DNA of 18,331 nucleotides, from NCBI GenBank assembly GCA_031401535.1, contig JANNRP010000239.1, positions 1 through 18,331 of the forward strand. The letters run 5' to 3'. The notes beneath the pieces are model-generated. The model was not told the origin of the DNA and made no database searches. It saw only the letters and a list, made by a program, of their open reading frames with translations. Below are positions 10,002 through 16,609 of the stretch, one piece after another; within the stretch, counting starts at the first letter, position 1; every line of letters starts with the position of its first letter. Both the position numbers and the translations under genes were made by a program. The stretch comes from JAKFWF01 sp031401535 (GTDB taxonomy: Bacteria > Pseudomonadota > Alphaproteobacteria > Rhizobiales > Hyphomicrobiaceae).

Positions 10002-11003
10002 TTATTCGCGAATATATTTCTTGGGTGCCCCGCGGATTTTCCATCTGGGTCGGTGGACTTTGTGAAGACGGCGAGAGACACCCCTGCAGTCTTTCAAGTC
10101 TGGAAAGATAGTTTTCAGTGGCGCTGCCCCTGCATCGGGAGAGGGCCGCTTGGAAGCGGTGAGCTGATCGAACGGCTTCGCATACTCTTCAAACCACTGC
10201 CTTAGCGCTTCGTCGGATGGATAGTGGGGCTTCTTGGGCTGCCGTGCGCTTATCCCGGAAATCGCGGCATCCTTAGGCGATGATAATGGATCGGTGCGAG
10301 GCATTTGGAGGTCATCAACGACTACTTGCCCCGCAAGGTCGGCTACCGTCTTTGCTTCGCGTTGGCGCAAACGCAAGAGCGTGTCAATATTGGCGTACTC
10401 AACCTGAACGTCGTAATAGGTTTCTATTTCGTCTTGACGGAAGTTCCGAACAGTCTGCAGAAATCCGGGCTTGGCACTTCTGCTGCGCCAGCTCGAAATT
10501 AAATTTTTTCGGTCACCATCGATTGTGATCCGGCCTGTGAAATAGCTGGCTGGTATCGGCAATGTGCGTGAGGCCAGCGATGACGAGCGACTGCCATGGA
10601 AAACCGCTGCTCCCTGCCGACCGGCTTCGATCAGAGAATTTAGAGCGCAGGCGTATTGTTCGTCATACACTGCATGTTTATCACGCACGTCTATAGCAGC
10701 GTCGAAAATTGCGAGGATACACTCAGGCCAACCGGGGTCCCGGTCACCGAGGCGGTCGATCAAATCGTCTGGGGGCCAATACTGCGGGATCGGAGCCTTA
10801 CGGGAGCGGTACGGCTTCACGAAGTTAGGCTGGAGCTTGTAGAGCCATGTCCGACTAACGGCGGTGTGTTTCAGCGCTTCGTGACAGCGAAAGGCCAGTA
10901 CTCTCAGCTCATTTTGTGCCTTGATGATACGACCAATCTCTTGCAACGCCGTCCGACAACCATCACTCATTAGCAGCGTCACTGCCTCGTTTAAACCGAT
11001 CAT
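10002..11003 (-). CDS. hypothetical protein with TnpC-like helix-turn-helix
   Basis: This 333-residue protein has no recognised full-length family. Near residues 38-62 the segment HEALKHTAVSRTWLYK resembles the helix-turn-helix of TnpC-like/DUF6262 proteins (pattern VSRSWLYR), which accompany paired tyrosine recombinases of the Tn554 kind. A charged, probably coiled-coil stretch lies about 200-240 (VEYANIDTLLRLRQREAK), and the C-terminus is very basic (RRLHKVHRPRWKIRGAPKKY). A DNA-binding accessory role in recombination is inferred. The ATG at 11003 was preferred over the one at 11009 because GAAGG is directly adjacent to the first ATG but 6 nt before the second. A 12-bp palindrome TATTCGCGAATA (10003-10014) covers its last codons. 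Confidence 0.72.
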   Translation of the reverse strand: MIGLNEAVTLLMSDGCRTALQEIGRIIKAQNELRVLAFRCHEALKHTAVSRTWLYKLQPNFVKPYRSRKAPIPQYWPPDDLIDRLGDRDPGWPECILAIFDAAIDVRDKHAVYDEQYACALNSLIEAGRQGAAVFHGSRSSSLASRTLPIPASYFTGRITIDGDRKNLISSWRSRSAKPGFLQTVRNFRQDEIETYYDVQVEYANIDTLLRLRQREAKTVADLAGQVVVDDLQMPRTDPLSSPKDAAISGISARQPKKPHYPSDEALRQWFEEYAKPFDQLTASKRPSPDAGAAPLKTIFPDLKDCRGVSRRLHKVHRPRWKIRGAPKKYIRE

Positions 11004-11024
11004 CGGCATCCTTCGTGCCCCAAT

Positions 11025-11207
11025 TCATGAAGACAGACGAACAACTGATTCGGTAATGCAGCCGAGATGGACGATCCGTCTACGAACCTCTTGCGTTAAA
11101 TGCAGAGGTACCAGCGTCCCGTAGTTTTGTGCAAGGCTTTTAACTTGTATTAACAGCTCCAACACGCGGGGACGGCAGCTCAATCGACGTGTCGAGCATC
11201 GGTGCAC
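11025..11207 (-). CDS. possible small protein wedged between two island genes
   Basis: A 45-60 residue open frame fits the 176-bp gap between the DUF2779 gene and the 333-residue gene. It overlaps the former's stop and ends about 20 bp before the latter's start. The predicted sequence ends QNYGTLVPLHLTQEVRRR, IVHLGCITESVVRLSS, which has ordinary protein composition. Possible starts are GTG at 11207 or TTG overlapping the preceding TGA; no good ribosome binding site is seen. No family is recognised and it may be a chance frame. Confidence 0.25.
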   Translation of the reverse strand: MHRCSTRRLSCRPRVLELLIQVKSLAQNYGTLVPLHLTQEVRRRIVHLGCITESVVRLSS

Positions 11208-12697
11208 TGATCGGTTCCACGTACTGCGCCGCGCAACGCATGCCAGATCTCAACCATCGCGCGTGTGTCGAGGGCACAATAAGTCAGCAAGTCATTTCGT
11301 TTCTGATCGATCGCCGCAACGTCGTAATCTCCAAGCACCACTTGGTTCCATAATGCGCTTGCCGTAGCACCCTCCTGAATAGCGAGGTCCTTGTAGCTAA
11401 GTCCTGGTACCAGCGTGGACAATACCGACTTGATCGACGTGCGTCCCTTGAAGCCCGGATGAACGAGCATCTGCTTCTTGAATACGTCCTCAAGATCGAC
11501 AACGCGGGAATTGATGTCGGTCATCATGGCGTGAGCATGCGGGTTGCGTTGGCCGAGCCGCCTGTTGATGCTGGTCTCGAACCCCTTGTTCCAGACGATC
11601 ACTGAACCTCTGTCAGGCAGACAGCGCTGGAGCGCCGCAATAAACGCCGCATCAGGGTTGGTGCTCTCGGTGAATAGGAACTCGTGATGGGTCAGCTTGT
11701 CAGCTTCGATCACGTCGAGTGAGAACTGAAACGGTATTTGATCGAACGGCCCGTACCCATTGAAGCGCGGCACTGCGGCCGGAAACGTCTCGTAATCGAG
11801 GAACGCGATCGGTTCCGTGATGGCTGCCAGGAATGCGACGATCGCACCACGATCGATGATCGGCTGTTGCGATTTGGCGACTGCCACCTGGTTTGATTGG
11901 ATGGTGGAAAGATCCGTGTCGTCAGGAACATCAGTGATGTCAACAACTCCGTGCTCAATGAAGCCTGCAAGCTTCTTTGGCGACAGTCCAATGCGCGCGA
12001 TATCGTGGACGCTGTACGTCGGCACATCTGGATTGGTGTGCTCGAACGTCGTGCAATGCGAACTGCGCCCGTTCAACATGCAGCCGCATGGCGCGGGGAG
12101 CGGCGCGCTCTGATTGAGATCGCCAAAAGCGGCGATCACCTCGGACGCGATGACGGGCAACACAGCTTTCACACGGTCGGTAAAGTCATCGCGCGTGAAC
12201 AGCTGATCAAGATCAAGTACGCCTTGGCGAACGTAGGCGCTGTTAAGGCGCACCAGAAACAGTCGGCCAATCGGGACGTTCAGTTGATGTAGGAGATGGG
12301 CCTGGAAGCCGAGGTCGTAGGCATAGTGGTCGTCCTTGGCGGCTCGGTCCTCGCCACCAGCCGAGGCCTTGACCTCGTAAAGATCATAGGTGGTGCCAGT
12401 CCACACCAGGATGTCGCAGGCCATCGTAAGCGCATCGGTGACAAACACTGGTTGGTAGAGCACCGGCCAGCGCTTGGAAATATGACCACGGGTTTCTGCA
12501 AAGCCGTCGCGGGCAATCTCTACGCCGCCCGGGAATAGACTGCGCGCCAGCGTATCCACCTCATTTCCAGCCTGAATAATCGTTTGATCGAACGCTGAAA
12601 GTGGCTTGGCACCGTAGATCTCGGGCCGATGTACTTTCACCCATGCGTTGTGGCGACAGTCACGCCAGATCAGATAGTCTGATTTCGATATAGCCAT
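11180..12697 (-). CDS. DUF2779 domain protein: PD-(D/E)XK nuclease fused to DEDD-type exonuclease
   Basis: This 505-residue protein belongs to the DUF2779 group of two-domain nucleases related to RecB/Cas4 and to TM0106-type predicted nucleases. The N-terminus MAISKSDYLIWRDCRHNAW is characteristic. The PD-(D/E)XK core has Asp95 (CDILVW) and Glu108-Val-Lys110 (LYEVKAS), followed by a helix with FQAHLL. Cys14 and Cys204, 206 and 215 could hold an iron-sulphur cluster as in Cas4/AddB, though the spacing is unusual. The second domain has DYE at 301-303, a motif-II-like VWNKGFE near 368-374, and the motif LLTYCALDTRAMVEIW with Tyr473 and Asp477. The ATG at 12697 is chosen over a longer frame (from 12892) because AAGGAT lies upstream and homologues start here. 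DNA or RNA degradation, perhaps in defence or element control, is inferred. Confidence 0.92.
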   Translation of the reverse strand: MAISKSDYLIWRDCRHNAWVKVHRPEIYGAKPLSAFDQTIIQAGNEVDTLARSLFPGGVEIARDGFAETRGHISKRWPVLYQPVFVTDALTMACDILVWTGTTYDLYEVKASAGGEDRAAKDDHYAYDLGFQAHLLHQLNVPIGRLFLVRLNSAYVRQGVLDLDQLFTRDDFTDRVKAVLPVIASEVIAAFGDLNQSAPLPAPCGCMLNGRSSHCTTFEHTNPDVPTYSVHDIARIGLSPKKLAGFIEHGVVDITDVPDDTDLSTIQSNQVAVAKSQQPIIDRGAIVAFLAAITEPIAFLDYETFPAAVPRFNGYGPFDQIPFQFSLDVIEADKLTHHEFLFTESTNPDAAFIAALQRCLPDRGSVIVWNKGFETSINRRLGQRNPHAHAMMTDINSRVVDLEDVFKKQMLVHPGFKGRTSIKSVLSTLVPGLSYKDLAIQEGATASALWNQVVLGDYDVAAIDQKRNDLLTYCALDTRAMVEIWHALRGAVRGTDQCTDARHVD

Positions 12698-12761
12698 ACG
12701 CGGTATCCTTTCACAATCGACGTGAAATTCATTTTGCCACAGCCGGTCTAAGTCAGCCGCA

Positions 12762-12809
12762 ATTGGGCAACGCCTTGCAGAGCGGCACCTTGCTGACGCG
12801 TTGCCCAAT
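12762..12809. repeat. perfect 12-bp inverted repeat between the 169-aa and DUF2779 genes
   Basis: ATTGGGCAACGC (12762-12773) and GCGTTGCCCAAT (12798-12809) pair perfectly around a 24-nt loop that also holds a second copy of CCTTGC. It lies 17 bp after the 169-residue gene stop and about 65 bp before the nuclease start, on the transcript of both. No T-run follows on the minus strand. An attenuator, an mRNA processing stem or a protein-binding site are all possible. Confidence 0.5.
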
Positions 12810-12825
12810 GGCCGAGGTCGAAGGC

Positions 12826-13335
12826 TCAGGCGGCCTTGCTTGTCAGCTGCAGTGTTGGCGGTAGTTGGCTGCGACCAGTCTCTGTAGGCCAAAGTTCAAG
12901 TCGAGAATGACTTTTGCAGCGGTGTTTTGCGATCAACGCAAACATATCTTTGAGACTGCCACGACCGGCAAAGTGCTGCAGCAGCTGTTGCCGACGGTGG
13001 ACGGTGCGGACGACATCGCTGTGTGTGTCCGACGGCACGCAATCGAGATCGTCCCAGTCAATCGCTTGCAGTTCATCGAGCGTCGGCTCCCGGCGCCCAT
13101 CAATCGGTGCCGACCGGGGGCGCAATTCCAGGAATAATTCCCGGCGCGCTGCCATCTCCTCGCCGCGGAGCGCGTGTTGATATTCGACAAGGTTCTTGAT
13201 CAGTGCGACGCGATCGATCCGCTCAATCGATGCTTTCGGGTACTGCTCAAGATCCATTAACAGGCGATCTATTAACTGGACCGTATAAACCTGCTCGAGT
13301 TTCGTTGTTTGAATGCGGGATGTGGAGTTATTCAC
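12826..13335 (-). CDS. hypothetical protein, first gene of the nuclease operon
   Basis: This 169-residue protein of unknown family begins MNNSTSRIQTTKLEQ. It is predicted largely helical and acidic in the middle (DELQAIDWDDLDCVPSD), with basic stretches (VRTVHRRQQLLQHF) further on and no membrane segment or recognised catalytic motif. The start ATG at 13335 follows an AAAGG about 13 nt upstream. It is the promoter-proximal gene of the minus-strand unit leading to the DUF2779 nuclease, 128 bp away, so it may partner or control the nuclease (antitoxin-like, immunity or recognition subunit). That is inferred only from position. It is ordinary in base composition but preceded by a strongly AT-rich gap. 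Confidence 0.68.
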   Translation of the reverse strand: MNNSTSRIQTTKLEQVYTVQLIDRLLMDLEQYPKASIERIDRVALIKNLVEYQHALRGEEMAARRELFLELRPRSAPIDGRREPTLDELQAIDWDDLDCVPSDTHSDVVRTVHRRQQLLQHFAGRGSLKDMFALIAKHRCKSHSRLELWPTETGRSQLPPTLQLTSKAA

Positions 13336-13367
13336 GGGCTATTACCTTTCTAGTTGTGCAGTTACGA

Positions 13368-13391
13368 TACTATAATCGCAAACATAACCAA
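13368..13391 (-). promoter_or_regulatory. AT-rich promoter/operator element upstream of the nuclease operon
   Basis: On the minus strand: TTGGTTAT, eight bases, TTATAGTA, with a TATAGT -10-like hexamer, 32 nt before the 169-residue gene start. It matches the element before the recombinase pair (9519-9542). An additional dyad TAATCGC (13373-13379) / GCGATTA (13401-13407) overlaps it and could bind a regulator. Confidence 0.45.
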
Positions 13392-13466
13392 TTAGAGCAA
13401 GCGATTACTATTTCTACTTAGTAGCACGCGCTATTATATTTTATTTAATAACTGGCGCGCCATCCG

Positions 13467-13590
13467 ATGCAGTTCCCAAAGGGGCTGAGTTTATTGGAAT
13501 TCAATCGCAAGTATGAAACGAACGAGCGGTGCTGCACTCTTCGCCATGCGCTGGCCGACCGACTTCGTGTGCCCTGCGTGCGCCTGCGCA
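13467..13590 (+). pseudogene. IS1595-family transposase remnant (N-terminus)
   Basis: ATG at 13467 opens MQFPKGLSLLEFNRKY, a typical start of IS1595-family transposases. After about 25 codons the frame shifts, and the zinc-ribbon start continues in another frame as ALFAMRWPTDFVCPAC. The remainder of the gene, including the DDE/N catalytic domain, is missing; the sequence changes at about 13595 into the IS21 remnant on the other strand. It is not functional. Confidence 0.72.
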
Positions 13591-13599
13591 ATCAGACCA

Positions 13600-13838
13600 G
13601 GCGTGAGCGAACCCTGAAAACGCCAACGGGAAGTGATACAGCCGGTGCGCCAGAATGACACCAGCCACCGTGATGTTCAGCGCGCTGGTATCGGTGAAAC
13701 CGGACAAGCCCATGCGGCCTTATTCGCGTTCCTGGCGGAAGATCACATCTCGTTCCAGGCCATGCTCAGCACCCCAGTGCGTAATGCGGCGCTCCAGCGT
13801 ACAGCGGATGTCCGGGTTCAGCTCCGAATGCGCATCCC
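13600..13838 (-). pseudogene. IS21-family transposase (IstA) remnant
   Basis: On the minus strand the frame reads NPDIRCTLERRITHWGAEHG, then DVIFRQERE, a TAA stop, then GRMGLSGFTDTSALN and ITVAGVILAHRLYHFPLAF. This matches the segment of IS21 IstA transposases that carries the conserved Asp of the DDE triad (FTD). An in-frame stop replaces the usual PG after RQ.., and both ends of the gene are missing. It is a decayed fragment. Confidence 0.8.
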
Positions 13839-13879
13839 TCATCTGATGATTCTACTTCCGGTTGGCTGATGCAGCGCGG

Positions 13880-14066
13880 GCTGACGGCAAGTTGTCGTTC
13901 TTCGGCGCGCATGCTGCGCTCATCAGCCGATCGGTTCACCGACTTCCTGGCACCGCTCAGAAGATCAGAATGGATCGACTTCTCGAAAAAGCCGTTCGGC
14001 GAACCCTTGGCCGTCCTCGCCTATCTCGCCCGCTACACCCATCGCGTCGCGAACTCGCGCCAGTGA
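13880..14066 (+). pseudogene. IS91-family transposase remnant
   Basis: The segment LSFFGAHAAL (from about 13886), then in a shifted frame FTDFLAPLRRSEWIDFSKK, PFGEPLAVLAYLARYTHRVA and a stop. This is the region around the second tyrosine motif (YLARYTHRVA) of IS91/IS801-type Y2 transposases. A frameshift separates the two parts and the rest is absent. The 207 bp after it, up to 14273, hold nothing recognised. Confidence 0.78.
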
Positions 14067-14273
14067 CGGCGACCACCGCCGGCCCCGGAGCAAGGTCCAA
14101 ATCCCGATAGAGCCCGCCGCACCGTCGGCGCCTCACCTCCCGCGATTTCGTGCCTGGGCGCTTCTCCAACGTCGGCCAGCGCACGCGGCACCTCCATCAT
14201 GTCGGCGTCCGAAAAACCTGCACGACAGCAGAACTCGCTGCGCGCGAGCGAGATGAGGCTGCAAATGCCCACG

Positions 14274-15010
14274 TCACAGTCTACGCCCGCTGTTGATCCT
14301 ATCTAATCGAAGATGCCGACCTGTTGCGTGTCGTGCACGCTGGTAGGCGACCCATGCAACAGCGACATCCTGAACACCGCTGCCCGTGGAATCGAAAACA
14401 ACTGGTTCATCATCCGTCTAATGGCCAGATTTCGCATTCGCCGCCAACTCAGTCAGATCGGCGTGAACATCAGCGCGCGAAACCGCATCCGCTTTTCAGT
14501 ACATGGTAGAGGTCGCCGCCCGCTGCGTCGGCATCGAGATCGTCAACAAGAAGACGACTGCGGAGCATCAATGCTGGGGCGTTTTCTTGCTTGTTCGTAC
14601 TGTCCGCGCCGATGGCGGCAATAGATGATCCCTTGAGCTCATAGTCGTTGGTGAGCGCCGGTGAGCTTGGCGTCGTGCAGATGACGCATATGTCCGCGCC
14701 TTCAATCGTATTTTGAATGCTCGGTTCGGTAATGCAACGAAATTCCTGACCTGATTGATGAAGCTCGCGCGAACATGGGCACTGTCGGCGTTCACATCGC
14801 AAACGCGGCCATCCTCCGATTTGAAGCATGCTGCAATTGCGTCCAGTTGATAATCAGCTTGGGCACCGCAGCCGACAATTGCTATTCGTTTTGAGTTCTT
14901 GCGAGCGCCATGCCGCGCAGCCAACGCTGCCGTTCAGATTGCCGTCAGCGCCATCGACTCCATGATCGCAAGAGTGCGCCCATTACGGGCGTCAACCAGA
15001 ATGATTACGC
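14274..15010 (-). pseudogene. ornithine cyclodeaminase/mu-crystallin family pseudogene
   Basis: Three frames on the minus strand together make up most of an ornithine cyclodeaminase-like enzyme (NAD-dependent amino-acid deaminase or ketimine reductase family). In order: ILVDARNGRTLAIMESMALT then a TGA; TAALAARHGARKNSKRIAIV running into GCGAQADYQLDAIAACF (Rossmann GxGxQ); after a shift, EGADICVICTTPS and SIAAIGADS; after another shift, ADVHADLTELAANAKSGH, a TAG, then DDEPVVFDSTGSGVQDVAVA. Stops and frameshifts make it non-functional, and the N-terminal third is missing. It lies just upstream of, and opposite to, the TetR/importer operon, so it may once have served the same amino-acid pathway. 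Confidence 0.85.
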
Positions 15011-15030
15011 GGACGCAGATGATAAACAAG

Positions 15031-15042
15031 CAGTCATGACTG
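15031..15042. promoter_or_regulatory. palindromic operator candidate (CAGTCATGACTG)
   Basis: A perfect 12-bp palindrome lies 4 bp upstream of the -35 box of the TetR/importer promoter. TetR-family proteins commonly repress their own operon by binding such dyads, and this is the only strong dyad in the gap. Binding is inferred. Confidence 0.5.
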
Positions 15043-15046
15043 TTTC

Positions 15047-15076
15047 TTGACAATCGAAAAGAACGCGACCTATTGT
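15047..15076 (+). promoter_or_regulatory. sigma70-type promoter of the TetR-importer operon
   Basis: A consensus TTGACA (15047-15052) and TATTGT (15071-15076) with 18-bp spacing lie about 26 bp before the regulator's start codon, ahead of AGGA at 15093-15096. It would drive the regulator and all four transporter genes. Confidence 0.5.
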
Positions 15077-15101
15077 TGGAGAGTGGTCAATCAGGATCGA
15101 A

Positions 15102-15836
15102 TTGGCGATGGTAAGGCGGCGCTCTCAGGACGAACGCACGGCAGATACCAAGGCTCGACTCCGTGCTGCGACCGAAGAGACGTTGCTTTCACATGGTTTT
15201 GCCAACGCTTCGACAGTGGAGATCTGCCGCTTAGCTGGCGTTTCGCGCGGTGCGATGCTGCATCACTATCCGACCAAGAAGGATCTTATCATTGACACGG
15301 CGAGGTGCCGGTTCGAGCGAGCGAGCCAGGAAATGGCAAACCTCGCCGTTGCTCTTGGCCGTGGCGAACTCACCGTCGATCAGTTCATCGACGGCATGTG
15401 GGAGCAGGTCTTCCCCAACCGAGCTGTCATCCTGACGCTCGAAAGCCTCGTCGCCTCACGCTCGGATCCGGAGCTGCAAGAGGTGATCGGCGGTTATTTC
15501 GAGACTATGTTTTCTGGCTACGAGGCGGTGGCACGTGGTGCGTTTGGTGATGCGGGCTTTTCCGTCGATCAGCGCCATGTCCTTGTGTTGCTCACCGCGT
15601 GTGCCGTTCGTGGCCTTCGCCATCAGGAATTGATGTATCCGAACGCCGCGACCACCGACATGGTGAAGCAGGCACTAAAGCACACCATCAAGTCGGTACT
15701 GGCAGCGGGTCCAGAACGGCTAGGTCGGGCCATTGCACCAATAAGGCGCACAAAGAAGCCAACCGCGCGACTGCGTGTTCCGGCTCGCAAGATCCTGGGC
15801 CGGACGACGGCCAAACTACGGTCGGGGGAGCAGTGA
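15102..15836 (+). CDS. TetR/AcrR family transcriptional regulator
   Basis: This 244-residue (TTG start) or 242-residue (ATG at 15108) regulator has the N-terminal TetR DNA-binding domain. The helix-turn-helix spans about 37-60 (STVEICRLAGVSRGAMLHHY, then PTKKDLI), followed by an all-helical ligand domain. AGGA is 5 nt from the TTG and 11 nt from the ATG, so the start is uncertain. Residues about 205-244 form a strongly basic tail (RRTKKPTARLRVPARKILGR...) not usual for the family, which typically ends near 200. Its stop overlaps the LivG-like start (GTGA), so it is the first gene of the importer operon and probably senses the imported compound or a metabolite of it. The palindrome at 15031 is the likely operator. 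Confidence 0.92.
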   Translation: MAMVRRRSQDERTADTKARLRAATEETLLSHGFANASTVEICRLAGVSRGAMLHHYPTKKDLIIDTARCRFERASQEMANLAVALGRGELTVDQFIDGMWEQVFPNRAVILTLESLVASRSDPELQEVIGGYFETMFSGYEAVARGAFGDAGFSVDQRHVLVLLTACAVRGLRHQELMYPNAATTDMVKQALKHTIKSVLAAGPERLGRAIAPIRRTKKPTARLRVPARKILGRTTAKLRSGEQ

Positions 15837-16609
15837 CAACTCAATTTCCTCTTGTGCTGCATGCGCACAGACTCCGAAAGACCTACGGTGGCCTCGAGGC
15901 CGTCGCCGGCATGAGCCTTGAATTGCCGAAAGGGAAGATAACGGGCCTGATCGGACCAAATGGCGCCGGCAAAACCACCATGCTCAATCTCATATCCGGG
16001 GTCGAGCGGCCGACGAGCGGTACGATCATGCTCGGCGGTCAGGAAGTTACTGGTCTCGCGCCGCACCTTCTTGTCAAGCGAGGGCTCGTGCGGACCTTCC
16101 AGATTTGCCGTGATCTGGGACGACTTACGGTGCTCGAAAACCTGCTGGTCGCAAGGCCAGCCCAGACCGGCGAAACTCTTCTTGGGGCGCTCATGCATCG
16201 TCGATCCGCGCGTGCTGAAGAGGGGGCTGGTATCGAGACGGCGCGCGGCATTCTCGAACGTATCGACCTTTGGCGCTTGGCGGACGAGCCCGCGTCGTCA
16301 CTTTCAGGTGGTCAAAAAAAACTACTTGAACTCAGCCGAGCACTGATGCTGAAGCCGGACATCATCCTACTCGACGAGCCGGCAGCTGGTGTGTCGCCTG
16401 CCATGGAACAGGTGCTGATCGCCGTCATTCGTGAACTCGTTGCTGGCGGACTGACATTTCTCATTGTCGAACATGATCTCGATGTGGTCGCAGCGCTATG
16501 CGATCAGGTCTATGTGATGTTGGCTGGTTCAGAATTGACGCGCGGCACGTTCGCCGAAGTTACAAAGGATCCGCGCGTGCTCGACGCCTACATGGGGGCG
16601 AGAACGTGA
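15833..16609 (+). CDS. livG: branched-chain amino-acid-type ABC importer ATPase (LivG family)
   Basis: This 258-residue nucleotide-binding subunit has Walker A GPNGAGKT at 41-48, Q-loop TFQ (Gln90), signature LSGGQ at 157-161, Walker B IILLDEP at 177-183, His214 of the H-loop (VEHD) and the LivG-type ending PRVLDAYMGA. It energises import through the LivH/LivM channel. GTG at 15833 was chosen because it overlaps the regulator's stop and a G-rich sequence (GGGGGAG) lies just before it, although the spacing is short. A longer in-frame extension upstream runs inside the regulator gene and is not believed. The substrate (leucine-type amino acid, urea, amide or aromatic acid) cannot be told from the ATPase. 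Confidence 0.94.
   Translation: MTTQFPLVLHAHRLRKTYGGLEAVAGMSLELPKGKITGLIGPNGAGKTTMLNLISGVERPTSGTIMLGGQEVTGLAPHLLVKRGLVRTFQICRDLGRLTVLENLLVARPAQTGETLLGALMHRRSARAEEGAGIETARGILERIDLWRLADEPASSLSGGQKKLLELSRALMLKPDIILLDEPAAGVSPAMEQVLIAVIRELVAGGLTFLIVEHDLDVVAALCDQVYVMLAGSELTRGTFAEVTKDPRVLDAYMGART

Noticed and set aside
12698..12892. N-terminal 65-codon extension of the DUF2779 gene
   Set aside because: Composition is not protein-like, it crosses the inverted repeat and the previous gene's end, and the start at 12697 has a good ribosome binding site and the family's typical N-terminus.
14088..14122. Possible second copy of the tRNA 3' end (attR)
   Set aside because: GGTCCAAATCCC followed by GCCCGCCGCA resembles the T-arm and acceptor only loosely, with an insertion and no matching tail; not enough for an attachment site.
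15599..15832. Long 5' extension of the LivG-like frame
   Set aside because: It is out of frame inside the TetR gene; the LivG family start matches the GTG at 15833.
15623..16198. 191-codon minus-strand open frame
   Set aside because: Antisense to the TetR and LivG-like genes, both with clear motifs; a shadow frame.
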